Source of the DNA: Sandaracinaceae bacterium
GTDB taxonomy: Bacteria; Myxococcota_A; Polyangia; Polyangiales; JAFGIB01
Direction: 5' to 3'
DNA: 64,000 bases
NCBI GenBank assembly: GCA_017881055.1
Contig: JADGRF010000009.1
Span: 1-64,000 of the forward strand
Below, one piece after another: positions 18,781 to 32,278 of the stretch. Under the pieces are notes generated by a model. The model was given only the letters and a program-made list of their open reading frames with translations, ran no database searches and was not told where the DNA came from. A program made the position numbers and the translations under genes. Within the stretch, counting starts at the first letter, position 1. Each line of letters starts with the position of its first letter.

Positions 18781-19113
18781 ATGTGGACAGTGATTCTCTT
18801 GCTTCTGTCGAATGTGTTCATGACGTTCGCCTGGTACGGCCACCTTCGTTATAAGACCGCGCCACTCGCGACCACGATCCTGGTGAGCTGGGGCATCGCG
18901 TTCTTCGAGTACTGCTTGCAAGTGCCCGCCAATCGCATCGGCTCGCTCGCGGGGACGCCCACGGCGCAGCTGAAGACGATTCAGGAGGTGCTCTCGCTCA
19001 GCGTGTTCGCCGTGTTCTCGTACGCGTACCTGCGCGAGCCGCTGACCTGGAACGTGGGCGTCGGCTTCGCGCTGATCGCGCTCGGCGCCGTGTTCGTTTT
19101 CAAGCCCTGGTGA
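18781..19113 (+). CDS. DUF486 family small membrane protein
   Basis: The product is 110 residues with four transmembrane helices, matching the DUF486 family in length and pattern: TFAWYGHLRYK after helix 1, SWGIAFFEYCLQVPANRIG, and a C-terminal ALGAVFVFKPW. These proteins resemble half-size drug/metabolite transporters (EmrE-like), but no substrate is established. It is monocistronic and faces the sdh-terB operon, separated from it by a strong hairpin. Confidence 0.9.
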   Translation: MWTVILLLLSNVFMTFAWYGHLRYKTAPLATTILVSWGIAFFEYCLQVPANRIGSLAGTPTAQLKTIQEVLSLSVFAVFSYAYLREPLTWNVGVGFALIALGAVFVFKPW

Positions 19114-19133
19114 CGCAGCTGGGCGTCAACGCT

Positions 19134-19155
19134 CCCGCGCTCGTTCGAGCGCGGG
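19134..19155. terminator. Bidirectional hairpin between DUF486 gene and terB-like gene
   Basis: CCCGCGCTCG (19134-19143) pairs perfectly with CGAGCGCGGG (19146-19155) around a TT loop. It lies exactly between two convergent stop codons. There is no T-run, so the mechanism is uncertain. Confidence 0.6.
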
Positions 19156-19467
19156 TCAACCCAGCGCGCGCTCGATCTCGTGCAGCAGCGCGGCCTCTTC
19201 GGGTGCAATCCGATCGTCGGCCATCACGAGCGTATGAGCCGCAGCGAGCACGGCGTGCTTGTGCGGCTTGAGTAGCTCGAGGTCGGCTGCGGGTAGCGAT
19301 GCTTCGTTGCCGAGCCAGCGCTCGACCTCGGCGAGCTCACTCGCTGTGAGGCCGAGCGTGCGCGCGACGTCGCGAACCATGTCCGCTTCGGTGCGCACGA
19401 TGCGGTGATCGGCCCAAGCCACCGCCAGGAGCAGCTTCACCAGCTCGACCTGGAACGATCCCGCCAT
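19156..19467 (-). CDS. TerB-like tellurite-resistance family protein
   Basis: The product is 103 residues and all helical. It has the TerB pattern of two related helical repeats with acidic metal-binding positions: LLLAVAWADHRIVRTEADMV near the N-terminus and LVMADDRIAPEEAALLHEI near the C-terminus. TerB-like domains are small cytoplasmic or membrane-associated metal-binding modules of unclear function. The ATG at 19467 overlaps the sdhB stop by one base (TGATG), so it is the last gene of the succinate dehydrogenase operon, an unusual position for this family. Confidence 0.75.
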   Translation of the reverse strand: MAGSFQVELVKLLLAVAWADHRIVRTEADMVRDVARTLGLTASELAEVERWLGNEASLPAADLELLKPHKHAVLAAAHTLVMADDRIAPEEAALLHEIERALG

Positions 19468-20239
19468 CAGGCGGACTCGCTGACTTTCTTTTCTTCCGCT
19501 GCCGTCAGCTGCGCCTTGAGCAAGTCACGATTCAGGCGAGCGATGTGGGAGATGCTGATCTCCTTCGGGCACGCGGCTTCGCACTCTTTGTGGTTCGTGC
19601 AGCCACCAAAGCCTTCGGCATCCATCTGCGCGACCATCTTGCGCACGCGCGCGTAGCGCTCGGGCTGGCCCTGCGGCAGGTGTCCCAAGTGGCTGACCTT
19701 GGCGGACACGAACAGCATGGCCGATGCGTTCGGACAGGCCGCGACGCATGCGCCGCAGCCGATGCACTGCGCGGCGTCGAACGCGGCGTCGGCGTCGAGC
19801 TTCGGCACGAGCGTGCTGTTGGCTTCCGGAGCGCTACCGCTGCGCACCGAGATGTAGCCGCCGGCCTGGATGACGCGGTCGAACGCGCTACGGTCGACGA
19901 CCAAGTCTTTGATCACCGGGAACGCTTCCGCGCGCCACGGCTCGATCCAGAGCTCGTCGCCGTCCTTGAAGCTGCGCATGTGCAGCTGACACGTGGTCGT
20001 GGCCTTGCGCGGGCCATGCGGCTCGCCGTTCACCACCATGCCGCACGCACCGCAGATGCCTTCGCGGCAGTCGTGGTCGAACGCGATCGGATCGCTGCCG
20101 TCCGCGGTCAGCTTCTCGTTGAGCACGTCGAGCATCTCCAGGAACGACATGTCCGCGCTGACGTCGGTCATGTCGTAGTCGGCGAACGAGCCCTGCGTGC
20201 CGCCGCTCTTCTGCCGCCAGACGTGAAGCTTGAGGCGCA

Positions 20240-20243
<4 letters not shown>
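19467..20243 (-). CDS. sdhB: Succinate dehydrogenase/fumarate reductase iron-sulfur subunit
   Basis: The product is 258 residues and carries the three clusters of the family. The [2Fe-2S] ligands are in [15 protein letters not shown] plus TCQLH. The [4Fe-4S] ligands are in [12 protein letters not shown]. The [3Fe-4S] region is in [15 protein letters not shown]. It passes electrons from SdhA flavin to quinone at the membrane. The ATG at 20243 overlaps the sdhA stop. Gene order C-A-B and the sequence type indicate the menaquinone-linked class found in myxobacteria and Bacillus. Confidence 0.97.
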
Positions 20244-22162
<1,919 letters not shown>

Positions 22163-22206
22163 GGCGTTGTGAATCCGCGGCGTTGTGAATCCGGTCCGAG
22201 AAGCGT

Positions 22207-22917
22207 TCAGTGAACCAAGCCGAGCAACACCGAGAGCGGGATGCTGATGTTGCCGAGCGTGATGAAGAGCGCGAGGCCGATGGCCGCGTGCTTGATGCGC
22301 GGGTTGTACGCGGAGTGATTGATGCCGAGCGACTGGAACATGCTCCACACGCCATGGAACAGGTGGTAGCCGAGCGAAAGCATCGACACGATGTACAGGC
22401 CCGAGACCCACGGGATGCTGAAGCCGTTGACCAGGTTCGAGTACACGTCTTCGGGGCTGTGCTGATACGGACCCGGCGTGACGCCGAACGTCAGGTGCGC
22501 CAGGTGGTAGAGCAGGAAGCCGAGCAGGATCGGACCGCTCCACACCATCGTGCGCGCCGCGTAGTTAGTCGCGATGTCGCGCTTCACTTTGTACGGCTGC
22601 GGGCGAGCGGAGGCGTTCTTTGCGGTGAGGCGCAGCGCCGTAGCGATGTGCAGCACGACCGCAAGCAACAGCACGGCGCGAGCGACCCAGATCAGCCCAT
22701 GCGAGTGGTGCAGCAGGTGGCTGTAGTCGTTGATCGCTTCCGGACCGGCGAAGATCAACGCGTTGCCGATGAAGTGAAACAGCACGAACCCGACCAGGAT
22801 GGCCCCGGTCGTGGCCATCACGATCTTCTGACCGATGGTCGAGTCGAGCAGGCCGAGAGGACCGGGTGCTGCCGGGAGCGCTCGGAGGTCGCGTGAAGGG
22901 GCTGTCGTGTTTGCCAT
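22207..22917 (-). CDS. sdhC: Succinate dehydrogenase cytochrome b558 subunit
   Basis: The product is 236 residues with five transmembrane helices, as in the single-anchor di-heme class (Bacillus SdhC, Wolinella FrdC) and not the SdhC/SdhD pair. Candidate heme-ligand His residues lie in [28 protein letters not shown] and [10 protein letters not shown]. It anchors SdhAB to the inner membrane and transfers electrons to menaquinone. It is the first gene of the sdhCAB-terB operon. No clear ribosome site precedes ATG 22917. Confidence 0.93.
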   Translation of the reverse strand: MANTTAPSRDLRALPAAPGPLGLLDSTIGQKIVMATTGAILVGFVLFHFIGNALIFAGPEAINDYSHLLHHSHGLIWVARAVLLLAVVLHIATALRLTAKNASARPQPYKVKRDIATNYAARTMVWSGPILLGFLLYHLAHLTFGVTPGPYQHSPEDVYSNLVNGFSIPWVSGLYIVSMLSLGYHLFHGVWSMFQSLGINHSAYNPRIKHAAIGLALFITLGNISIPLSVLLGLVH

Positions 22918-23262
22918 GGGAGGAGCTCGGTTGCGCAGGCGGTGTATCCGGATTTCCCCATCGCGTGTCGGCGACTCGGACGGCTGCGTTCGCGGCGGAA
23001 GCGGTGCCGGAATATCGCCCGATATCCGCGCGCTGCTGCCAGCGTCCGAAACCGCCGCGCGCGTTCGACACCGTCGCGGGGCTACGCTGGGCTCTTACCA
23101 CACCTAAAAGCCCCGGCGATCACTTTCCTAGGGGAAAACCGGGGTTACGTATGTGTCTCGCGCGTTTCGGAACACGGGTTTGCTTCGGTTTGCCTGTGAG
23201 GGGGCGCCGGATCTAGAGTCCGGCGCTCCCGAACGTCTCGAACGGGGCGGCGTCGCGCACGC
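22918..23262. other. Intergenic region between divergent sdhC and DUF4388-type gene
   Basis: This 345-base gap holds no convincing gene. Two inverted repeats stand out. CCCCGG at 23111-23116 pairs with CCGGGG at 23139-23144; read on the minus strand it is followed by CTTTTA, so it could act as a terminator or attenuator in the sdh leader. A perfect 8-bp stem GCGCCGGA/TCCGGCGC lies at 23204-23226 with a 7-base loop. No strong sigma70 promoter was found for sdhC by eye. Confidence 0.6.
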
Positions 23263-24916
23263 GTGGGTCGAGGTTTGGAACCACTCTTTCGCACGAATGT
23301 CCCTCCGTATCGCTTGGGCGAGCTGCTCCTGCGCATCGCCGAGCAGCGGCTGACTGGACGCCTGCTGCTGACGTCGGATCTGGGCGAGCGCACGATCTAC
23401 GTGCACAGCGGCTACGCCGTGTTCGCGCACTCGTCGCAGTTCTCGGAGCGCCTCGGCGCGATCGGCGTGCGCTATGGGTTCTTGAAGCGGGAGGACGTCG
23501 CCTCGGCGCTGACGCTGGCGCGCGAGAAGAGCTGCGAGATCGGTCGCGCGTTTCTCGAGCTCGGACACCTGAACGGCACGCAGCTGTTTCGCTTGCTCGG
23601 CGCCCAGCTCGTCGAGCAGCTCGCAGCGAGCTGCGGCCCTAGCCCGATGCGCGCGCGCTTCTTGGCGAATCCCGATGCAGCAGACAAAGTCGCCATCCTG
23701 CGCGTGCATCCGATGACCGCGGTGCTGTCGGCTGTGCGGCACCTGCCGAGCAACGAACACGCGAAGATGCTGAGCGCAGTAGCGGAACGGCGCGTGGCCA
23801 AACGGCCGCTGCCTGAGCCTGCAAAACAATGGCTTCTGGACATCGGCTACCTCGGCGATCCCGAGACGCTGGCGAGTGGAGAAGGCACCACGGTGGCCGC
23901 GTTGCGCTCGCGCTTGATCGCAAAGCTGCGCGCGTCGACCCAGCAAGACTTCGATCCGACTGCGTCGCCGATTCCGCTCGACGTCCGCAAGGAGGACTCG
24001 GGCAGGCCTGCTGCGCGCAGCGTAGCGGACTACCTCACGCTCGCGCTCTTGGTCTCGGGCGCGGTCAAGCTCGCCGATGAACCGCCGAGCAGCGAGCGGG
24101 CCAGTGCTGAGCAGCCGCAGAACGCGGCCGACGGCCTGCGCGTTTCGTTGGGCTCGGCGCTGCGCTCGCCGATCGCGGAGGTGCCGGGCATGCCGTCGTC
24201 GGAGCCGCGCCCGGTGGACATCGCGATTCGTGCGTACTTGGAGGACAAGCGCGAAGCCCGTACCGCCGCGCGGCTCGCAATCTGGGGGCCTGCGGCCGAA
24301 GTTGCCGACGACGACAACCTCGAGCAGACGCTGACGCTCTACCTCACGCTCAAGCCCGAGAGCAGCGACCTGCTCGTGCTCGACGTCTTGCCCAAGGATT
24401 CGCCGGACAAGATCCGCGCCGCGCACGCGAAATACCGAGCGTTTCTGCACAAGCTCTCGGAGTCGCTCACCAGCCCCCTCGGCCAAGCGCGCCTGGCCGA
24501 GCTCGAAATGCGTGTGGACGACGCGCTGAATAACCTAATCCCGCAACCGTCAGCTGCAACGAATGCCCCGGCGCCGATCCGCGAGCCGCTGCATGCGAAC
24601 GCAGAAGCGAGCAGGCCGCGCAGCGTACCCCCCGACGGACTGCGGACGAGCTTGCCGCCCGAGATCGACGCCGAGGGCCTGTTACGCAACATCGAAGCGC
24701 GTGTGCGCGAAGGCAACTGGCAAAAGGTGGTCGAGCTGGTCGAGTCGGCGGCCAGCAAGGGCCGCGCCCTACCACCGACACTGTCGCTGGCACGAGCGTT
24801 GGCACAACGCGAGCTCACGCCGAAGCCGGCAGCGCGCGCACGCGGGCGCATCGTCGTTGCGCTGCTCGTCGGCCTTGCCTGCGGCTGGGCGCTGGCGCGC
24901 TCCGGCCTGATTCCGT

Positions 24917-24930
<14 letters not shown>
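23263..24930 (+). CDS. DUF4388-type regulatory/hypothetical protein with C-terminal membrane anchor
   Basis: The product is 555 residues. The N-terminal ~60 residues (ELLLRIAEQRLTGRLLL, RTIYVHSGYAVFAHSS) match the DUF4388 pattern found at the start of many myxobacterial signalling proteins. Helical regions follow, with low-complexity linkers around 235-285 and 430-470. A J-domain-like or tetratricopeptide-like helical stretch lies near residue 365-415 (DVLPKDSPDKIRAAHAKYRAF), and a single hydrophobic helix sits at the extreme C-terminus. The function is unknown. Start GTG 23263. The 3' end overlaps uvrA tail to tail by 14 bases. Confidence 0.75.
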
Positions 24931-27784
<2,854 letters not shown>

Positions 27785-27892
27785 GGAAAGGCGCGATCCA
27801 TAGCACACGGGCGCGAAGACTGCTCGCGCGTTCAGCCATCACAACCAGTTCCGCTTATGGTGCGTGTTCTACTTTGTTACCGTAAACAGGCC

Positions 27893-28172
27893 ATGAACTG
27901 CCCGAAGTGCCGGCACTACGAGATGGACCCCCGAGATCGCGCACGGCGTCAGCTACGAGCGCTGTTCGTACTGCCAGGGCATGTTTTACGAAGCGAGCGC
28001 GCTCGAGAAGGTCGTGCGCGAAGGCATCACCACGCGCGACTCACTCGCCTTCTCAGTGCAGTCCGACATGATGGACGGCGTGACCGCGCACTGCTTCCGC
28101 TGCCAGCTCGACATGACACCGGTCGTGCTGCAGAGCGTACGCATCGATCGCTGCAGCAAGTGCAACGAGCTA
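27893..28172 (+). pseudogene. Zinc-ribbon (zf-TFIIB-type) protein, frameshifted
   Basis: ATG 27893 starts MNCPKCRHYEMDP, the CxxC start of a TFIIB-type zinc ribbon. The frame then breaks at a run of five C's (27928-27932). Removing one C continues the protein as EIAHGVSYERCSYCQGMFYE, giving the second CxxC. A second ribbon follows in the shifted frame (HCFRCQLDM ... RCSKCNEL). Homologues are small proteins of unknown function with paired ribbons. The shifted frame runs on into sequence antisense to the convergent gene, so the 3' end also looks eroded. Either the gene is decayed, the base count in the C-run is an assembly error, or there is programmed slippage. Confidence 0.65.
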
Positions 28173-29471
28173 CAAGCGCAGCACGAGCGCGGCGCGCGCG
28201 CCGAAGTATTGATCGAGCGCGCCGCCTGCAACGCGGCCGTTCTTCTGCACGCTGGGATCGTAGGCATGGGGCGCGAAGCTCATGAAGTAGCGCTGCATCG
28301 TGCCGAGCGCCTGGAGCTCGAGCGCTTTGCTCAAGCGAAAACCGACACCGAGCTCGGCCTCGACCCCGTTTTGGATCGTGTGCGGGAACCAATCGGCCGT
28401 GGCAATCTGCCCTTGCGCGAGGCCGACCAAGAACGCGCCACGCAGCAATGCCGAGAACGCGCCGGAGACGGGAAAGCGGAGATCGGTGCCTAGGCGCAGA
28501 AAGCCGTAGCTGACATCGGGAACGCCCGAACCGAGGCCGTTCGCCTGTCCGACAGCGAAGCTGTGCAGACCATAACCCAGCACGAAACCCAACTCGCTCT
28601 GCTCGCCGAGCGGAACGCGTAGCCGTAACCCGAAGCCGAGCTCGCCCGAGCTGGTGTCGTAGTTCTGCCCTTTCGAAGCCTGTGAGCTGACACCGACCAG
28701 CAGCTCGCCGCGTAAGTCGAGACCGAGGTTCGCGGCGAAGCCGGACCGGAAGTGCGCCGCGGGGTACCAGTGCAGCTGCAACGCGAGCTTGGGCGCCATC
28801 CCCAGCGAGTAGCCGCGTAGACCCAGATAGGGATCGCTGTACGAGAAGCTGCGGGTGCTGAAGTGAGCGGCTACGGCGATGTCGAAGGCGCTCGGACGCG
28901 GGGAGCTGTCGGCGTCCTCGGCAGACTCGCTTGTTTCCACGGCCGCGACGACTGCAGGCTCCGTGGCGGGCTTGGGCGCGGCTGCCGCTGGTTCCGCGGG
29001 AACGAGCCTGTCGGGGGGCGACGCTCTGACCAGCGCCGGTCCGAACGCCTTCCAGACCTCGGCTTTGGCGAGCGTCGCCATCTTGCCGACTGGCCCCGTG
29101 AACTTCGTGCGCGCGAGCTGCGTGCCATCTTGACCCGCGAACAGCGTGAGCGTGATACGCGCGCCGCGGCCGGCTCGCTCGGTGTGACCTTCCACGAACG
29201 CAGCGACTTGCAGCTCACGCGCCACGCTGATGCGGCCCGCGACGGTGTCCAGGTCCGCATCGGTGTGGTGCGCGGCTTGCTCCGCCTGCGAGTCGTCGAC
29301 GAGCGTGACCGAATGCTCCTCCAGCTCGGCCATGACCAGCTTGCGAGCGCGCTCCCCGAACGGTCCGTCGAAGTCGCGCACGATCACGCTGTTCTGCGCG
29401 GACGCCACGCTTGCGCATGCGAACGCACCCAGCAACAACGCCGTGCCGAATGCCGCCGTGACGCGCGTCAT
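28170..29471 (-). CDS. Exported protein with N-terminal domain and predicted outer-membrane barrel
   Basis: The product is 433 residues with a signal peptide (GTALLLGAFACASVASAQ). An N-terminal domain (~25-150) contains VIVRDFDGPFGERARKLVMA, resembling periplasmic domains that compute a name or activity from argument strings. A Pro/Ala/Glu linker follows (~150-195). The last ~230 residues alternate Gly/aromatic strands and end in ARAALVLRL, consistent with an outer-membrane barrel. No family was assigned. It is co-transcribed with the upstream CX4CH lipoprotein gene through an ATGA overlap at 29468-29471. Confidence 0.65.
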   Translation of the reverse strand: MTRVTAAFGTALLLGAFACASVASAQNSVIVRDFDGPFGERARKLVMAELEEHSVTLVDDSQAEQAAHHTDADLDTVAGRISVARELQVAAFVEGHTERAGRGARITLTLFAGQDGTQLARTKFTGPVGKMATLAKAEVWKAFGPALVRASPPDRLVPAEPAAAAPKPATEPAVVAAVETSESAEDADSSPRPSAFDIAVAAHFSTRSFSYSDPYLGLRGYSLGMAPKLALQLHWYPAAHFRSGFAANLGLDLRGELLVGVSSQASKGQNYDTSSGELGFGLRLRVPLGEQSELGFVLGYGLHSFAVGQANGLGSGVPDVSYGFLRLGTDLRFPVSGAFSALLRGAFLVGLAQGQIATADWFPHTIQNGVEAELGVGFRLSKALELQALGTMQRYFMSFAPHAYDPSVQKNGRVAGGALDQYFGARAALVLRL

Positions 29472-29956
29472 GGACCACCATCCCTGGGCGGCGCGCCGCC
29501 GCCGTCGCTGCCAGCGCCGTTGAGCGTGGCCACCCAGTCGCGCACGCAGGCGAGATCGCTCGCGCTCACGGGCGTGCCCCCGAACGGCATCGCCGCGCCG
29601 CAGGGCGGCGGTGTGGTCAGCTTCTGCAGCAGCAGGCTCTGCGTTCCGTCGCTGGCAACGAACACGTGGCCGTTGCAGACCGAAGTGCTCGGCGAGGCTT
29701 TGCCGACCAGGCGACGCTCCACGCCAGGCGATGTGAGATCGACTTGCAGTGCGGGCGGGCTGTGGCAGGCCGCGCCCGCACAGCTCTTCGCGAACAACGC
29801 TGTCACGCACGCAGGCGCCGGAGCCACGTTGCTCGGTGCCGTGGCTGCGTCCGTGCCCGCGTCCGGCACAAGGAACGCGAAGCGGTCCGGGTTCACGAGG
29901 TCCCCTGCGCACGCGCTCGCGAGGCAGGCCATGCATGCGAAAAACACGACTTTCAT
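29468..29956 (-). CDS. Lipoprotein with CX4CH variant heme motif
   Basis: The product is 162 residues. The lipoprotein signal VVFFACMACLASAC places the acylated Cys at 16. ALFAKSCAGAACHSP contains C59-x4-C64-H65, a variant c-heme attachment motif (CX4CH). The flanking pattern resembles planctomycete-type cytochrome domains, with SLLLQKL and a C-terminal DLACVRDWVATLNG, as in the lipoproteins at 58.2 and 60.7 kb. Heme attachment is inferred, not shown. An alternative ATG lies at 29977. It overlaps the downstream exported-protein gene by ATGA. Confidence 0.7.
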   Translation of the reverse strand: MKVVFFACMACLASACAGDLVNPDRFAFLVPDAGTDAATAPSNVAPAPACVTALFAKSCAGAACHSPPALQVDLTSPGVERRLVGKASPSTSVCNGHVFVASDGTQSLLLQKLTTPPPCGAAMPFGGTPVSASDLACVRDWVATLNGAGSDGGGAPPRDGGP

Positions 29957-30043
29957 TCCACGGTTGGCTTGGTGCATTGCGTTCGTGGTTCGGTAGCATA
30001 CCCAGAGTGACGCAACCTGTTCCAGAGATCTGCGAGGCGCAGC

Positions 30044-31033
30044 TCAGCGGCGAAAGCGCAGCAAGTAGCTCGACCATGTAAGACCCGCGCCGACGCCAGC
30101 AACCGCAATGTCGTCGTTGCCGGTCCAGGTGTCCCAGCGCTGCGAGAGCACGCTCGGCGAGCCCGCGCCCGCCGTGTTGCCGAACTCGATCAGGTTGTGG
30201 AAGTGACGCGACTGCGGCACCTCGCACGACTCACAGACCCGTTCCAGCATACGCAGGTTGGCTTGATGGCCGACGAAGCCCCACGGACGATCCTGCGTCT
30301 GATGCACGGTCTGCAGCTCTTTCACGAGCTGCGTCATGGTCTTGATCGCGAACTTCTGGACGCTCTGACCGTCTTGCCGAAAGAAGCCATGACGCGGGAT
30401 CACGACCTTGTCGAACGACGCGGGGTTCGAGCCGAGCTTGTTGTCGAGGATCTCGGCGCGTCCGGGCTCGCGCAGCGAGACGACAGCAGCCACCGCGGCG
30501 TCACCCCAGAGCACGGCGCCATTGCGATCGCGGTAGTCGACCGTGCAGGTCAGCGTCTCGGGCACGACCATCAGTACGAAGCGCGGCGTACGCGCCGGAT
30601 CCATCATCGACAGCATGTAGAGCGGCACGAAGAAGCTGGTGCACGCGGAGTTTGCGTCGAACGCGGGCGCTTCGATGCCGAGCTCCGCGGCGATCGCACA
30701 GGCCTCCGCGGGAGACAGGAGCTCCGGCGACGAGCCGCCAGCGATCACCATGCCGATGTCCGCGGCGGTCACGCCGGCGCGCTGCATCGCGAGCTGGGCG
30801 GCACGCGCCCCGAGCTGCGCGTGGGTGTACGACGAGGCCTCGCCCGCCGCGCGCGGGTCGGCATTCTTGGTCGTACGGATGTAGTCGAGCGAGAGCACCG
30901 TGCGGCGCGAGCGGATGCCCACGCGCTCCAGAATCCAGGCGTCGCTCGTACCGATGTCGAGCGCTTCCAGGAACGGATTGGTGATCTCGGTCTCGGGGTG
31001 GAAGTGCCCGAGGCCATGCAAATGGACGCTCAA
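30044..31033 (-). CDS. 3-oxoacyl-ACP synthase III (FabH-like ketosynthase)
   Basis: The product is 329 residues, a typical KAS III length. The catalytic triad is visible: Cys131 in DANSACTSFF, His in GFVGHQANLRML and Asn in EFGNTAGAGSP. The C-terminal glycine loop AVAGVGAGLTWSS is also present. KAS III enzymes condense an acyl-CoA starter with malonyl-ACP. The GHQAN variant, where FabH has PHQAN, and the lack of nearby fatty-acid genes suggest a specialised starter or secondary-metabolite role; this is inference. Start TTG 31033, with no better ATG in frame. Confidence 0.88.
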   Translation of the reverse strand: MSVHLHGLGHFHPETEITNPFLEALDIGTSDAWILERVGIRSRRTVLSLDYIRTTKNADPRAAGEASSYTHAQLGARAAQLAMQRAGVTAADIGMVIAGGSSPELLSPAEACAIAAELGIEAPAFDANSACTSFFVPLYMLSMMDPARTPRFVLMVVPETLTCTVDYRDRNGAVLWGDAAVAAVVSLREPGRAEILDNKLGSNPASFDKVVIPRHGFFRQDGQSVQKFAIKTMTQLVKELQTVHQTQDRPWGFVGHQANLRMLERVCESCEVPQSRHFHNLIEFGNTAGAGSPSVLSQRWDTWTGNDDIAVAGVGAGLTWSSYLLRFRR

Positions 31034-31181
31034 AGGGACGGCTCCATGAAGTTCGTTGCGGGTCGCACTGCTTTGCGCCTTCTACAGCGAATTTCACCTG
31101 GGACCAAACGCCAGCCTGCCGGCATGCCAGTGAGGGCATGAAATTCCCGCGGCGGGGGTTATGCTATCTACGGAGGCCGTC

Positions 31182-32216
31182 ATGCGCTCTACGTCCCGCG
31201 GTTCTTTCACACCTGTGCTGGCGAGCGTGCTTTTGCCCATTCTGGGCTGCGCGGGCGCGCCCACACCGCCTCCGGTGAGCCCGGCTCAGCAGAGCCAGAG
31301 CCAGAGCCAGAGCGAGGAGGAGGGCGCGGCGATCGCGGCCGCCAAACAGAGCCCGATCGCCCGGCCGGAGCCGCGACCCCTGTATCCGCAGGAGGCCCCG
31401 CCGCCGGAGCCGGCCGCCGAGACCTCGCCGCCACCACCCACCTACCCGGAGGCGCAGGCGTCGAGCACGCCGCCGCCCGCAGCCGCACCCGCGCAGTCGG
31501 CAGCCGTCGCCGCCCCCCCGGCAGCGCCCGCGAACGCGCCCGCCGCTCCGCCGATCTACACGAGCGATGAGCCGACGTACGCGGCCCCTGCTCCCGATTA
31601 CGTCTGGGCGCCCGGTTATTGGTACTGGTACTCCGATCACTACGTCTGGATCGACGGTGGCTGGCTGCCGCCGCGTTCGGGTTATGTGTACGTGGGCCCG
31701 AGCTGGGTCTGGGGCGGCTACGGCTGGACCATGATGGCGGGCGGCTGGGGCTACCCCGGCACATCGGTGGTCGTGTATCCGATGTATCGCCACCGGGTGC
31801 TCTACGGCGACTCAGGCTATCGCTACGGCGGCGGCTATCGAGCCGGGTACGGCTACCGCTCGTACGGTGGGTACTCGGGCTATCGCGGCTCGGGCTATCG
31901 CGCGCCTTCGTATCGTCCCTCGGCGCAGCCGCGCCAGACGATCGTCGTGCCGCGTGGCGGCGGACGACGCACGGTCGAGTCCAGTTACTACCGCTCGTCG
32001 GCGCCGATCTACCGCGCGCCCGCGCCCTCGTATCGCATGCCGAGTCAGTCGTATCGCTACGCGCCGCAACCGCGACAGACGATCGTCATGCCGCGCAGCT
32101 CTGGTGGCTCACGCGGACCGTCGTACTCGCCTCGTCCCGCGATGCGCGGCGGTGGCGGTGGTGGGCATTTCGGCGGTGGCGGCGGCGGGCACTTCGGCGG
32201 CGGACACCACCGCTGA
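31182..32216 (+). CDS. YXWXXGYW-repeat lipoprotein with Gly/Tyr/His-rich tail
   Basis: The product is 344 residues. Lipobox PILGC follows the signal (SFTPVLASVLLPILGC). A Pro/Ala/Gln/Glu-rich spacer occupies ~25-130. A repeat region follows with DYVWAPGYWYWYSDHYVW, WIDGGWLPPRSG and WVWGGYGWTMMAGGW, the YXWXXGYW (BcpO-related) repeat type. The rest is low complexity, rich in Tyr/Arg/Ser, and ends in GGGHFGGGGGGHFGGGHHR. Function unknown; probably a cell-surface or matrix lipoprotein. The ATG at 31182 is preceded by GGAGG at 31172-31176. An alternative upstream ATG at 31161 lacks such a site. Confidence 0.8.
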   Translation: MRSTSRGSFTPVLASVLLPILGCAGAPTPPPVSPAQQSQSQSQSEEEGAAIAAAKQSPIARPEPRPLYPQEAPPPEPAAETSPPPPTYPEAQASSTPPPAAAPAQSAAVAAPPAAPANAPAAPPIYTSDEPTYAAPAPDYVWAPGYWYWYSDHYVWIDGGWLPPRSGYVYVGPSWVWGGYGWTMMAGGWGYPGTSVVVYPMYRHRVLYGDSGYRYGGGYRAGYGYRSYGGYSGYRGSGYRAPSYRPSAQPRQTIVVPRGGGRRTVESSYYRSSAPIYRAPAPSYRMPSQSYRYAPQPRQTIVMPRSSGGSRGPSYSPRPAMRGGGGGGHFGGGGGGHFGGGHHR

Positions 32217-32278
32217 GCGCACGAACGCGCGAACGCCAAGGTTGCAATCCGCGCCAGCGTCCTACACGTTTGCGCGCC

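Noticed and set aside
23204-23226. tRNA anticodon arm
   Set aside because: The stem-loop has the right size, but no acceptor, D or T arms can be built around it on either strand.
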